Source: Orientallactaga sibirica
Lineage: Eukaryota > Chordata > Mammalia > Rodentia > Dipodidae
Assembly: GCA_036365145.1 (NCBI GenBank)
Contig: JAEOAD010000603.1
Span: forward strand, 1,302,001 to 1,366,000
Reading direction: 5' to 3'
Length of the DNA stretch: 64,000 nt
Part shown: in pieces, positions 33,982 to 45,751 of the stretch
How the letters are laid out: every line of letters starts with the position of its first letter
Position numbering within the stretch: the stretch's first letter is position 1
Position numbers and translations under genes: made by a program
Notes under the pieces: model-generated
Databases searched by the model: none
Told to the model about the DNA's origin: nothing
The model's input: the letters and a program-made list of their open reading frames with translations, nothing else

Positions 33982-34233
33982 CTTATTATTATTATTTGTT
34001 TTTTTGGAGAGAGACAGAGAGAGAGAGGGAGAGAAAGGCAGATAGAAAATGGGCGCACCAGCAGCCTCTCAGCCAGAATGAACTCCAGATGTGTGCGCCC
34101 CCTTGTGGGCCAGAGCAGCATTACGCCCTTGCATCACTTTGCATCTGGCTAAACATGGGACCTGGAGATTGGAACTGATGTTCTTAGGCCTAGCAGGCAG
34201 GCGCCTTAACCGCTAAGCCATCTCTCCAGCCCT
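33982..34233 (-). mobile_element. tRNA-derived SINE, type b
   Basis: Antisense: ATT repeats and a T run, GGAGAGAGACAGAGAGAGAG, CAGCAGCCTCTCAGCCAGAA, GCCCCCTTGTGGGCCAGAG, TTGCATCACTTTGCATCTGG, GCGCCTTAACCGCTAAGCC. Possible TSD TCAA(C/A)TTA on either side. Confidence 0.9.
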
Positions 34234-34319
34234 CAAATTAATTTTGATCATGTACATTTGTCAAAAGGTCATCCATGTGTCTCAGGCTTCATTACAAATT
34301 TTTAAGGTGAGACTTCCCA
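34234..34319. other. Unique spacer
   Basis: Short unique DNA between the SINE and an L1 end. Confidence 0.5.
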
Positions 34320-34329
34320 AGTCATTTCT
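34320..34329 (+). repeat. Left TSD of short L1-A end
   Basis: AGTCATTTCT, exact copy at 34484-34493. Confidence 0.85.
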
Positions 34330-34483
34330 TTTTTATTTCTTTTTTGAATGACTATTATTATTAACAAGATGTTTTGTATAGATATATTGTGTGTTGGTAC
34401 CCTCTTTTCCCTCATTCCTGCCCCCATTCCGTTGGGGACAAGCCTCAGTGGGGTTGTAGGTATTGCCCATGGTGTTGTTGTTT
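34330..34483 (-). mobile_element. Strongly 5'-truncated L1-A 3' end
   Basis: Only the last roughly 150 bp of the L1-A 3'UTR: plus strand TTTTGTATAGATATATTGTG, GTTGGTACCCTCTTTTCCC, GGCTTGTC-like reversed block, CTCAGTGGGGTTGTAGGTAT. Flanked by exact 10-bp TSDs. Confidence 0.9.
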
Positions 34484-34493
34484 AGTCATTTCT
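34484..34493 (+). repeat. Right TSD of short L1-A end
   Basis: Exact copy of 34320-34329. Confidence 0.85.
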
Positions 34494-34852
34494 GATAGCA
34501 GCTGTTGCATGATTGAAGACACAGTGATTTAAGTAGAGGAACAAGCAGTTCTATTAACAAATGTCTTTGTGTCCTACCACATTTGAATGATCACATAATT
34601 ACTAGCATAGAAACACCTGTAAATTAAGACAACATAATGTCCCGTCTATATAAATAACTGTTTTCTATAGCATCACTTCCACTAGGACTAAAAAAGTTTA
34701 TAATATGGTTTTAATAAGATACCTACTGAGAAAAATTGTATGGAGTTGCTTGGGTTTATCTTGATCCATTCACCAGTTCACAATAATAGTTATGCTTATA
34801 TAAATTCATAATGATTAACTAGTAGTTGAAATGACACTTTACTAAGATTTGA
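34494..34852. other. Unique intergenic DNA
   Basis: Nothing recognised. Confidence 0.5.
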
Positions 34853-35060
34853 AAGGCTGGAGAGATTACTGAGTGGTTAAGGTGCTTTCTTGCAAAGCCT
34901 GACAGCTTGGGTTTGATTCCCCAGTACCCACGTAAAGCCAGATGCACAAAGTGACACATTTATTTTGAATTCATTCTCTGTGGCAAGAGGTTCTAGTACT
35001 CTCATATACATCCTCCTTCTCTCTCTATATATGCCAAAAATAAAAGTATTTAATAAAAAT
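34853..35060 (+). mobile_element. DIP-like SINE, degraded
   Basis: GGCTGGAGAGATTACTGAGT, GGTTTGATTCCCCAGTACCC (box B), AAAGCCAGATGCACAAAGTG, a CTTCTCTCTCTATATATG stretch and an A-rich tail. Confidence 0.88.
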
Positions 35061-35969
35061 ATTTACAATGATGAGAGAAATGGGATCTAGAATCTCTATA
35101 ATGCCCAGTAATCAGAGAAGAAAAACATACTTAGTAAAAATCAAAAACAATTCAATATAGGAAGTAAAAAATGTGAGATTACTCCAAAGAAGACCTTGGT
35201 ACATAAGATAACAACATATTTTTCACCTTCTATCCTTACTTTAACATACCCAATGAGCATCCCTTTTATTTCCTCAACTTTTTGCCCTTATTGGATTTGT
35301 CAGGATAACTCAGTCATTTCTGTCTTTTTCTCTTTGGACATAATGTAAATTATCACTCCAAATGTGTTTCCTTGAAACCCATTATAGTGAAAAGTAGATA
35401 AATGTGATAATAACAACCATCATACTATTGAATGCTCCATGACACTCACTAGATTTCTCTAGTCTGTTATTTTCTTTTTTTCTAGACAACTAATTTTTAC
35501 TTCCTGAGGCCAGCAACACTCCTCCCATTTTCATTCTGCCTTTTTTTTTTTTTTTTTACCTACAAAAAAGAATATCTCCACTCTTCCACATCATATCTGC
35601 TGGCACAAATCTGCTCTTAAGACATTTTATTGCTTCCTTTAGTAACTAAGAACCATAGATTCTTGCTTTTGACTATCAAACACTTGACACTTATGAAACA
35701 CCAAATCCTTTCTTCCTTCAAGAATTCTCTTTCCAGTCTGGTATAATATTTCTATGTCTTCTAAGTAGGTATTTCCATCAGTTTGCACCTTGATTTTCCT
35801 CTTGAAAAATCATTCCTATCAGTCCATTTTACCTTTCACAGCTATTCATTTCTTCTGCTCTCTTTTAAAACAAAATATTCAAATTAATTATATACAATCC
35901 TTGTATTCAATATATCTTCTGCAAATATACTTTGTCTAGGGTTTTATTCACATCAACAAAAATCAAAAT
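35061..35969. other. Unique intergenic DNA
   Basis: About 0.9 kb with a T run at 35542-35559. No gene or repeat recognised. Confidence 0.5.
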
Positions 35970-36213
35970 TGGGGCTAAAGAGATGACACAAAAGTTAAAG
36001 ACACTTGTTAGCAAAGTCTAATGGTCCAGGTTTGATTCTATAATACCCATATAAAACCAGATGCACAAAGTGGCACATGCATCTGGCATTCATTTGCAGT
36101 GGTGGAAAGCCTTAGAGTGTTCTCCCTCTCCCTCTCTCCTCCTCCTCCTCCTCTTTTTCTCTTTCTGTCAGTGTCTCTCTCTCAAATAAATAAATACAAT
36201 ATTTTTAAATCAA
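35970..36213 (+). mobile_element. DIP-like SINE
   Basis: GGGGCTAAAGAGATGACACA, GGTCCAGGTTTGATTCTATA (box B), CCAGATGCACAAAGTGGCAC, (CTC)n stretch, AAATAAATAAATACAATA tail. AAATCAAA on both sides is a possible TSD. Confidence 0.88.
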
Positions 36214-36416
36214 ATAAATTACTGCTGTATTCCCCAGACTTCTGAAAGCTAAATCAAAAGCTGAATTTTCATTCTTTACATTATATGAACTATCAGGATA
36301 GTTTTAAACATAGTATATTCTCTTGACAGTGAGACCCTTCCTTCTCTTGTTTTGGAGTATACCACATATTCAGATTCTCTGTGTTTAATGGCAGATCCAA
36401 AAATATTACAAGTAGC

Positions 36417-36429
36417 AGCTTTGAGGGGT
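36417..36429 (+). repeat. Left candidate TSD of L1-A
   Basis: AGCTTTGAGGGGT pairs with AGCTTTGAGTGGT at 41957-41969, one difference. The cut site is not the usual TT/AAAA. Confidence 0.6.
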
Positions 36430-36720
36430 GTGGCAGTCTGGAATGAGTAGGCCAGACCCTGTTTCCAGGTTCCTCTCACCAGTATGAGTTCCCTGCACAG
36501 ATAGTATGCAGGCAAGCATGGTGGTATGGAGTGAGTAGGCAAGACCCCTCTTTCCTGGATCCTCCAGTCCCATAGTCCAAGTTCCCTGAGCCAGTCTGTG
36601 TGCTGGAGGGCACCCCACAGAGTAAGTAGGCCAGATCCTTGTTCCCTGGTTCTTGTAGGTTGCACTGTGCCTTGCTTGGGGAGGCCTGATTCATGTGTGA
36701 GCTGTGGAATGAGACCTTTT
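36430..36720 (+). repeat. L1-A 5'UTR tandem units, about 90 bp
   Basis: The block (T/G)GAATGAGTAGGCCAGACC recurs as GAGTAG at 36445, GAGTAG at 36533 and AAGTAG at 36624, so units of 88-91 bp, each followed by a T/C-rich 'CTTTCCTGG' part and 'AGTTCCCTG'. Likely promoter monomers by analogy with rodent L1 5'UTRs. This is inference. Confidence 0.75.
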
Positions 36721-36814
36721 GTTCTGGTATCCTGATTGGCTATAGGGTAACAACATCCCTGATCACCTGAGTCAGAGGGTGCATGGGCCAAAGAACAAAA
36801 ACTTGCTTCTTCCT

Positions 36815-36855
<41 letters not shown>

Positions 36856-36942
36856 TATCCCTAAAATGTGTAGACAATAAGGCAAAAACCCCAACGAAAG
36901 TCAGAAACTGAGGGATTTCCACCAAGGAAGCCTAGTCCTACA

Positions 36943-37023
36943 ATGGAAGCCTCCAATGAAATAATACAGAAATCAACAGAAATTCATTCCCCAAATGAAA
37001 ACACAACAACCAATGAGATCCTG

Positions 37024-37054
<31 letters not shown>

Positions 37055-38090
37055 AAAAAAAACACTTGAATGGAAGCAAAGCATCAAAGAACCAACAATC
37101 ATATCAATGAAATGGAACAGAACTTTCAGCTTTTCATAGTAGGCTTAACATCTTCCAAAGAGATATAAATAAATTAAAGATAAGTCATGAAGTGGAAAAT
37201 CTCAACATCTGGTTGATTAGTCTTAATGAAGACTTGATAAAATGCAAAAATGAACTCCAGGAAGCATCAAGAAAATCAGAACTCGAATTGAAATTGTACC
37301 TCAAAACAGAGATGGACACAATACAAAAAACACAACTGAAAACAAAACTTGAATAGAAATTATAAAAACCTCTTTAGAACCCCTTACCAAACTGAATTAT
37401 TCATGTGGAAGACAGAATACCTGACCTGGAAGACAAAACATGAGAAGTTGACTAGGAGGTCTAAAATTTTGCTATGTTCAAAAAATCAAGTGAATAGAAT
37501 ATGAGGAAAATGTTGGACACCCTAAAATGACCAAACATCTGGATCAAGGGTATACCAAAAGGAGAAGGAATCCAGGCCAGAGGCACAGAGACCACGTTCA
37601 GGAAAAATGTTCTGAATCTCTCAAAAAAGAGACCCATTCAGATACAAGAAACCCACAGGACACAAAATGGACAGGACTAAAGAAGACACTCTCCAAGACA
37701 CATCATAGTTAAAACTCTGAACAATGAAAACAAAGAGAGTGTGTTAAGAACAATAAGAGAACAACAGTTCACAATCTACAAAGGCAAACCCATCAGAATT
37801 ATATTGGATTTCTCAGTGGAAACCCTGAAAGCCATAAGGGCCTGAAATGGAACACTTCAAAGTCTGAAAAACTATGGCATCCAACCTAAGCTACTCTATG
37901 CAGCAAAAGAATCCCTCATAATAGATGGTGAAAGAAAAACTTTCCATGAAAAATTCAACTCTATGATTATATGAACACAAATCCAAACCTACAGAAAATA
38001 CTTGAGGGAATACTCCACACAGAGCAGTCAAACAACCAATCTCAAGAGCCAACAAGAAGATCACAATAACCCAAACAGAACAACTCAAAA
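36943..38090 (+). pseudogene. L1-A ORF1 remnant
   Basis: ATG at 36943 starts MEASNEIIQ. An (AAAC)n/A-rich expansion at 37028-37062 and further shifts break the frame early. The middle keeps the RNA-binding region in other frames (the 37527-37712 frame carries a shifted reading). The C-terminal domain, 'YKGKPIRIILDFSVETLKAI' in broken form, is near 37780-37845. ORF2 begins about 50 bp downstream. It is non-functional. Confidence 0.8.
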
Positions 38091-38136
38091 TAGTACAAAA
38101 TGCAAGAAAGCACCGAACCTCATAAAACGCCTCACC

Positions 38137-40500
38137 ATGGCAGGGATTAATTCAAACCTCACATTAATAACTTTAAATATTAATGGTCTTAACTCACCCA
38201 TCAAAAAACACATGTTATCAAGATGGGTCAAAAAACAGGACCCTTTTATCTGCTGTCTTCAAGAAACCCACCTTGCTACAAAGATAGACACCTCCTCAGG
38301 GTGAAAGGCTGTAAAATGATATTCCAAGAAAATGGAAATAAAAAACAAGTTGGTGTTGCTATATGAATATCTGATAAAATAGACTTCAAACCAAAAGTAA
38401 TCAAAAAGACAAAGAAGGACACTTCTTACTCATCAAGGGAATGATCCACCATGAGCAAATCACAATCATAAATATATATGCACACAGGTGCACCACATTT
38501 TGCAAAACAAAATCTTCTTCACAATAAAACAGAAATAAGCACCAACACCATCATAGTTGGAGACTTCAATACTCCACTATCATCAATAGACAGATCATCC
38601 AAGCACAAAATGAACAGGAAAATAGTAGAGCTCAAAAATATCAAAGATCAAATAGATCTAATGGATATTTATAGAACTTTCTACCCCACCTGTACAGAAT
38701 ACCCATTCTTCTCGGCAGTCTATGGAACTTTCTCCAAAATTGATTATGTATTAGGTCATACAGCATGCCTTCATAAACCCAGGAAAACTGAAGTAATTTC
38801 CTGCATCATATCAGTTTACAGTGCTTTAAAGCTTGAAATTAACAAGAGACACAGTAAGAACTCCACTAATTACTGGAGACTAGACAACACACTTTTAAAC
38901 AATGAATAGGTTGTGGAAGAAATCAAAAAAGAAGAAATGGTAAAATTCCTATAATTGAATGATGATGAAAACACAACCTACCAAAACTTATGGGATACAC
39001 TGATGGCAGTCATAAGGGGAAAATTCATAGCCCTGAATGCCATCATTACAAAAACAGAGAGATCCCAAATGAATAACCTGTCTATCCATCTAAAGGCACT
39101 GGAAAAACAAGAAGAATCCAACCCAAAGTGCTCCAGATGGAAAGAAATAATCAAGATCAGAGCAGAAATTAATGAATTGGAAACTAAGAAAAAAATTAAA
39201 AACTCAATAGAATGAAGAGCTGGTTATTTGAAAAATAAGCAGGATTGACAAACCCCTGGCCCAATTGATCAAGCAATAAAAAGAGAAGTCTCAAATTAAC
39301 AAAATCAAAAATGAAAAGGGAGAGATCACAACAGATATCAGTGATGTTGGAAGAATCAGGGCATACTTCCAAAATCTCTACTCCACAAAATTGAATAATC
39401 TGGAAGAAATGGATAAATTCCTAGACACACACCACCTACCAAAACTAAAATCAGAGAAGATTAATCTACCTTATCCATGGAGATTGAAAAGGTAATCAAA
39501 AACCTCCCCCAAAAGGAAGGTCCAGGACCAGATGGCTTCTCAGATAAATTCTATCAAACCTTCATTGAAGAATTGAAACCAATTTTTATCAAATTGTTTT
39601 GCATAATTGGAAACCAGGGAATCATCTTCAACTCCTTTTTATGAAGCTAACATCACCCTAATACCAAACAAGACAGAGATGCAACAAGGAAAGGAAACTA
39701 TAGGCCTAATGCCCAATGAACTTAGATGCGAAGATCTTGAACAAAATCTTTGTAAACCAAATTCAACAACACATCAAAAGCATTATCCTCCTTGATCGAG
39801 TAAGCTTTATCCCACGGATGCAGGGATGGCCTAACAAATGGAAACTGTTCAATGTAATACATCACATAAATAAACTGAACCGTAAGAACGAAACGATCAT
39901 CTCAAATGATGCAGAGAAGGACTTTGACAAACTACAGCACCACTTCCTGATCAAAACACTAGAAAGAATAGGCATGGAGGGTTTATATCTCAACACAGTA
40001 AAGGCTGTGTATAAAGCTCCTAAAGCTCAAATAATACTTAATGGAAAAAAAATTCAAGGAGTTTAAACTGAGAGTAAGAACAAGACAGGGGTGCCCACTC
40101 TTCAACATAGTACTAGAAGCACCAGCCCAAACAATAAGACAGGAAAAAGAAATAAAAAAGATTTAACTTGGAAAGGAAGAAGTGAAGTTAGCCCTATTTG
40201 CAGATGATCCTATATATAACTGACCCAAAAGTCTCTATCTCAAAACTTATAAAAGTGATAAATTCCTTCAGAAAAGTGTCAGGATACAAAATCAATGCAC
40301 AAAAATCAGTAGCTCTTATGTTTGCAAAAGACAAATATACAGAGAAATAAATCAGTGAGGCCATACCATTTTCAATAGCAACAACAACAAAAAAATCAGA
40401 ATACCTTGGAATAATACTAAACAAGGATGGGAAAGACCTACATAATGAAACATGACAGAAAGAAATTTGTAGAAAAATGGTCAAACCTGGAACAGATTAT
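38137..40500 (+). pseudogene. L1-A ORF2 remnant
   Basis: ATG 38137 gives MAGINSNLTLITLNINGLNS, then 'PFICCLQETHLATK', the endonuclease N-terminus with the catalytic QETH. The open piece 38478-38909 has 'IIVGDFNTPLSSIDRSSK', 'DIYRTFYPTCTEYPFFSA' and 'FSKIDYVLGH'. The usual SDHNAVKLEI is 'SVYSALKLEI', so the catalytic histidine is lost. RT follows at 39716-40066 and around 40190, where a small deletion in FADDM gives 'FADDP'. After 40440 the sequence jumps to the last codons of ORF2. It is non-functional. Confidence 0.92.
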
Positions 40501-41956
40501 TCTAAGTGAACTCACAAAATCACAGAAAGACAACCATTGCATGGTCTCACTTATCTGCAGATCCTAACCTGTATCAGCCCAAACTGCTAACATACCTGAA
40601 TAATATCTCCAGGCTTGCACAATAGGAAGGGTAGGGTTTGGAAGGAAGGGGAAGAGTAGGGGGGACACACAAAACTGAACCCAAATTGAACTGGTTCCAT
40701 AGAATCCTATATCCTGGAAGTCAGACTAAAAGGTGGAACCCTCAAGAGGACATTATGAGGGAATTGACCTGAATTGAAGGGCCCTGGAGAGGGTGAGATG
40801 AAACCTAACCTTAAATTTCTCCTATTTCTCTTTCTTCTCTTCTTTCTTTTTTTTTTCCCTTGGTGCTGGCCTGTAATTCCCTGAACCAGGATGTGGTTAA
40901 CATCCACAATGAGCTGTTGATCAGGAAGACCTACTAGATCTCCCAAAACAAACAAGGCAGACTTCTGTCAGAGCACTTGATTGCCCACCAGAGGTTAATG
41001 GTAAGACCCTACTGCTGAAGACACAATATGCTATTGGCATGGACCATGTAGAGATCTGGTTGGAATCTGGAAGAGAGCTGGTCCCCAGAAAATTAGCCCA
41101 TCTAGTGATGTAAGGCACTATATGAGCTACTAGGGGAAAGTGGCCAACATCTGTCCAAGCAACTCAAAGTCTAAGCTACTCATAAGCAAATAACCTGACA
41201 TGATGCTCACACAATTGCAATAGTGACACACAGCCATGGTGAGTAGCCAACTATTCTTAGATTGGCTACCAAATCCATTCAGTGGAAAGGAAACCATATC
41301 TGAGACTGGAAAACAAGTCAGAATCATATCCAGGTAATGATTCTGCTTTCCATTGTCAAGTTCCCACTAACCTTGGGCTATAAGTGGGTCTACATCTCTC
41401 TAAGTTAATAATGATAATCCTATTTACCTGGTGCTGACTTCACTCTCTGTTGGCAATTCTCCTTCTTCTTTTTAGATGGGGGCAAGACTTGAGATAAACC
41501 ACTCAGTGCACCCTGCAGTCCACCCTGGCCCCAGCTGAAACCACAGGGGAATTGGGGAAACAAGTAAGAATGTTGCTTTCTATTGTTTTCTTAGTGAATC
41601 TGATATAGCACAAGGGTGATAGAGAAAGACACTGAGGACACTCAACACCTACCAAACCAGAGATCCAGAGGTTCCTAAGTGCTCATCACTGAAGTAGACT
41701 TAAAATGCTCCCAGCTTGGCTCAAGGAATTTTGCAGAAGTTTGGGTGGAAAGACTGTTAGAGCCACAAGTTGGGACATTTTGCACAGAGACATTGCCTCC
41801 TCCCCCATAATTCATGACCCCTAATCCCCAAGGGATTGACCTTCATCCCCAATGAAGAAGGCCTCTTCAGAAAAGGGACATAGAGTAGGGAAAAATGGCA
41901 CCAACATGTGTTGTTTACCTACTAAATATGTCCGTATCTAATAAAATAAAAGAATG
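40500..41956 (+). other. L1-A 3'UTR
   Basis: Full 3'UTR with a G-run tract at 40618-40671, a T/C-rich 'CTTTCTTCTCTTC' stretch, GTTAATGGTAAGACCC at 40998, GCAATAGTGACACACAGCC at 41217 and the distal AGACTGTTAGAGCC block near 41750, then the tail. It aligns throughout with 5309-6817. Confidence 0.88.
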
Positions 41957-41969
41957 AGCTTTGAGTGGT

Positions 41970-42784
41970 AATAATTAGTGTCTTATAGCTTACACGTTGT
42001 CAATTAAAATCAATTACAATTTCAATTCTTTTCTCCATCAAACCTCATTTGAAGTATATTTATAGAATATGAGATTGCAGAAGTTTTTGAAAAAGAACTA
42101 TAATAATTCTTTCTAGTATCTTTTCTGCACTGTGAAAGTTCAATGTTGTTTGTTTTTTTTTTCTCTGTATAGTTCAGTAAGTTCAGAGAGTTTAATCACT
42201 AAAGTAGTGTTCTTAATGGGAAGAGAGTCAATTTTGTCCTTGAAGGGACATTGGGCACTATGTAGAGACATTAAATTGTCATATCTGCTGAGAAGTCTAT
42301 CATTCACCAAACTCAGGTCAGGGATACTGCTGAACATTTCATAATGTATCACATGACTTTCCCCCAAAATCTATGACCATTAAATGTCAGGAATGGCAAG
42401 GTTGGAAAGCCCTTGACACAATAAATGGTTGAAAATAGAAAAGTTCAAAAATTACTTTATAATAACTCACTTAAAAATATATGCCATTTATCATCATAAG
42501 AAGTATTCACTGCAGTAATTGTCTGTGTACAAGGTTATAATGTCCCTGTGCAAATATTATCAAGAGAATAATGTAGGTTAAATATAGAACATTATTAAAA
42601 TCATGTTGTTCTTAAAAGAAATTCTCTTTTGGTTCAGTCCTTCCTACAGTATGTTAGATAAAAATTGTTTTACAGCAGTGAGTCACAATTGCTGGAATAA
42701 AACCATAAAAACATAAAACCAAAAAAAAAATGAATATATTCAAACATTGTCCTCGTTTTAGGCTTTTTGGATGTAGGTGTCTAT
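41970..42784. other. Unique intergenic DNA
   Basis: AT-rich. Open readings at 42132-42344 and its complement have no recognisable domain. Confidence 0.5.
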
Positions 42785-43117
42785 TGTAGTATGAATAAAG
42801 TATCTCCCATAAGCCAATGTGTTTGTACACTTGGTCCCCAGATAGTGGTGCTATTTGGGAAACTTGTAGAACCCTCAGAAGGCAGAGACTTGTTGGAGAA
42901 GTGTGGCACTGGAGTCAGGTTCTATATTGGGAACCACTTCCTTTTTATACTCTGCTTCCCTACTGAGCTGCAATGTGGCCAGTTACTTTTAGATTCTGCT
43001 GACATGCATTCCATGATGGAAACTTTGCCTCTCTAAAAATATAAACAGAAATGAGCTCTTTCTTTCCTTAAGTTGATTCTGGTCAGATATTTGTTCAAGC
43101 AATGACAAAGTAACTGA
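42785..43117 (+). mobile_element. Solo LTR, MaLR (ORR1/MT-like)
   Basis: TGTAGTATGAATAAAGTATC, CTTGGTCCCCAGATAGTGGT, TTGGAGAAGTGTGGCACTGG, the AGCTGCAATGTGGCC and CATTCCATGATGGA region, and AAGTTGATTCTGGTCAGATA, ending ...AAAGTAACTGA. This order is that of rodent MaLR LTRs. The length of about 333 bp fits. CTAT flanks both sides (42781-42784, 43118-43121), a possible remnant of the 5-bp TSD. No internal ERV sequence is adjacent, so it is a solo LTR. Confidence 0.85.
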
Positions 43118-43121
43118 CTAT

Positions 43122-43733
43122 GTTTAAAGTTCAAAATATAATTAGCCTGGAGTGGATCAGGTCCTTAACACTGAAGTAACAAACAGATGTCCGATTTCTT
43201 ATATATGCACTAGCAGCTTTAACTTTCTTATTAAAGACATTTGTAGACACCTTGCCACTGTAATTTAGATATATTTATACTGAGTTAATTTATTTATGTA
43301 ACATAATTTTTAAAATGTTTACTCCACTTCAAATAGCTTTTTAAATACTTTTTAAAACTTCATAGATCTTTAGTCATTTATTTATGTAGTTTCCAAAACC
43401 TTGGCAATCATTTATATATTCTGTGGATTTCTTTCCTGTTCTGCCCTCCATACCTCATCACATACATATAACCCTGAATTGATTATTTTCTTTATTAACT
43501 TGCTTTAATATTGAAAGTTGAATCTGATCATTGTCTGAAAATATTTGCCTTAGCATTTTTATATTGCAGAAATAGGCAATCTGACATATAATTTTCTAGC
43601 GCATATTTTTATGTTTATATCTATTAGACAAATATTTATATACTTGTAATTTATGTAATTCAAAAAATAATAAATTAATATATTGTCTTAATTATGCACT
43701 AGACAATTCTTTTATATACATTCCACAAATGAG
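43122..43733. other. Unique AT-rich intergenic DNA
   Basis: Nothing recognised. Confidence 0.5.
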
Positions 43734-43750
43734 CTATTTAATTTTTTATA
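43734..43750 (+). repeat. Left TSD of minus-strand L1-A
   Basis: CTATTTAATTTTTTATA pairs with CTATGTAATTTTTA at 45752-45765, with one mismatch and a T-run length difference. Confidence 0.7.
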
Positions 43751-44888
43751 ATTTATTTTTTATTTTTATTATGATGATTTTACATTCACAGTGTTGACTC
43801 CATTATCCTTCTCCCTGTCCTCCCTCTTCCAAAGGGACCCTCATCAACGGGGAATGTAGGTCATGCATTGTGGGGGTAGTCAAGAGTTCTGGGGGATAGG
43901 CCAAGTCTCTGTGCAAAATGCCCCAACTTGTGACTCTAACAATCTTTCCGCCCCCTCTTCCGTGAATTTCCCTGAGCCACACTGGGGTCATTTTAGTTCT
44001 ACTTCAGTGATGAGGTTTTGGGATCCTCTGTGTCTCTGGATATCTGGCTTAGTAGGAGTTGGATGTTCACTGTGTTTATCTCTTTCAGCCTTTTTCTGGT
44101 GTCCTGATCACCAAGAAGGCTGTATTCTTGCCCTTCCCCTGCATTACTCTATGGTTTCAGCTGGGGCCCTGGTGAGGTGTGATTGGCTGATCCTCCCTTC
44201 AGGTTCATTGTCCATCTGAAAAAGATAAGCAAATTCTCCAATGGAGAGAAAAGTTAGTACTAGATAGATGGGATGGCCACAGATATTTTGGAGGAAATTT
44301 TATATGCGTAGGCCCTCTTCTAGCCCACATTTGGTGGTATCTTGATCTTGGAGACTGAGCTCATTTTTTGTACATGGTTTTGACTTATTTCCCAGTTCAA
44401 GCAATGAGTTCCATTCCACTGAGTGGATCTATTAGCCAAATCAAAAACAGTTGGTTACCCATCATGGCTGTGTGCCACTACTGCACTTGTTTGAGCATTA
44501 TGTCAGGTTGTTTCCTGCTGGGTATCTTAGACTGAAAGTTGTTTGGAAAGATGTCAGCCATTATCCCCCAGTTGCTCTTGTAGTACCCTCTGGCACTAGA
44601 CTAGCTAACTTTCTGGGGACTGACCCTCTTTGAGATTCTGACCAGGTCTCTCCATGTTTGGTCTCACATGTGTATACTGTCTTTGACAGTAGGGTCTTAC
44701 CATTAACCTTTGGTGGGTCATCAAGAACTCTGACAGAAGTCTGTCTTTTTTGGGAAACCTTGTAGGTGTCTCAGATTAACAGCTCATTATGGAAGTTAAC
44801 CCCGTGCTGCCACTGGGAGTTATAAGTTAGTGCCTAGGAAGGTGAGGGAAGAAAAAGATAGATGATATAAAAGAGAAAGTGAATATAG

Positions 44889-44896
44889 AGAGGAGG

Positions 44897-44927
<31 letters not shown>

Positions 44928-44932
44928 AGCAG
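44889..44932 (+). repeat. (GA)n tract
   Basis: A purine dinucleotide run within the antisense 3'UTR, where the other copies have T/C-rich CTTTCTCTCTC. Confidence 0.8.
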
Positions 44933-45084
44933 GAAAAGATTAAGGTTGGTCTTCATGATGTTCTCTCCAGTTTCCTGTGGTTCGGGTGTTCCCTCTGCGG
45001 GCCTGCTAAAGGATCAATGTTTTAGCCTGTTGTTCAGAATAAAGGGTTTTATAGTATCATTTCCTTTTGGGTCCCTATTTGTAT

Positions 45085-45175
45085 CCCCCCACAATTGTCC
45101 TCCCTGCCACCCTTTCATTCCCTCCCACCCTTACCCTCCCTCCATCCCACCCTCCCTATTGTCTGATCCTCAGAG
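45085..45175 (-). other. G-run tract of L1-A 3'UTR (minus strand)
   Basis: On the plus strand this is CCTCCCTGCCACCC, CCCTCCCACCC, CCCTCCCTCC; the minus strand has many runs of three or more G. Same UTR position as 5465-5510, 40618-40671 and 56725-56765. Confidence 0.85.
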
Positions 45176-45191
45176 TGCTTATTAGGTTTGG

Positions 45192-45490
45192 CTACATCTC
45201 AGGTAGATTCAGGTTAGGAGCGACAGATAAACGAGACCATGCGACAATTATCTTTTTGTGATTGGGTGAGATCACTGAGGATGATCTGTTCCATGTTTGA
45301 CCTTTTTTTTTTTTTTTTTCAAATTTCCTTAATTCATCTTTCCTTACTGCTGTGTAGAATTCCATAGAATAGATATACCACATCTTTGTTATCCATTCAT
45401 CTAGTGATGGACACCTGGGTTGATTCCAGCTCTTTGCTATTATGAATTGAGCAGCTATAAACATGGTTGAGCAAATATCTCTGATCTGAG
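45192..45490 (-). pseudogene. L1-A ORF2 C-terminus
   Basis: Minus-strand reading 'RDICSTMFIAAQFIIAKSWNQ', 'CPSLDEWITKMWYIYSMEFYTAVRKDELRKF', followed by a 20-residue-scale A-run (T run 45303-45319) and the ORF2 end. A short fragment of the C-terminal domain. Confidence 0.9.
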
Positions 45491-45751
45491 GCAACATCCC
45501 TAATCATCAGGGAAATGTAAATTAAAACAACTATGAGATTCCACCTTACCCCAATAAGGATGGCTAACATTAATAAAACAATGAAAACAAATGCTGGTGA
45601 GGCTGTGGAGAAATAAGAACAAGCTTTCACTGCTGGTGGGAATGTAAAATGGTTCAACCATTATAGAAAGCTATATGGACACTCCTGAAAAGGATGACCA
45701 TAGACCTACCAACAGATCCAGTTATTCCCTTACTGGGCATTTACCCTAAAA
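45490..45751 (+). pseudogene. L1-A ORF2 piece, inverted segment
   Basis: Plus-strand reading through the '[19 protein letters not shown]'-type block, the 'GCGE' block and 'PVIPLLGIYPK'. It ends where the minus-strand piece begins in ORF2 order. Confidence 0.88.

Larger units (their letters stand above)
36430..41956 (+). mobile_element. L1-A, plus strand, with 5'UTR monomers
   Basis: Order: tandem 5'UTR units (36430-36720), a 32-nt A run (36819-36852), ORF1 from 36943, ORF2 from 38137, a deletion at about 40455 that removes the end of RT and the C-terminal region, the ORF2 stop region, a full 3'UTR (40500-41940) and tail TCTAATAAAATAAA. Flanked by 13-bp candidate TSDs. It keeps the complete L1 gene order on one strand. 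Confidence 0.88.
43751..45751 (-). mobile_element. L1-A on minus strand with 5' inversion
   Basis: From right to left on the minus strand: an inverted 5' piece (about 45490-45751, ORF2 in plus orientation), then the ORF2 end and 3'UTR in minus orientation (45490 down to 43800), then the tail (T/A-rich 43751-43790). The inverted piece ends at 'PVIPLLGIYPKT' and the 3' piece starts at 'RDICSTMFIAAQF', adjacent codons of ORF2. This is twin-priming geometry, and TSDs flank the whole. Confidence 0.9.

Noticed and set aside
36276..36791. 171-codon open reading frame on the minus strand
   Set aside because: It runs antisense through the 5'UTR monomers of the plus-strand L1-A and out into the flank. 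Tandem repeats keep it open by chance.
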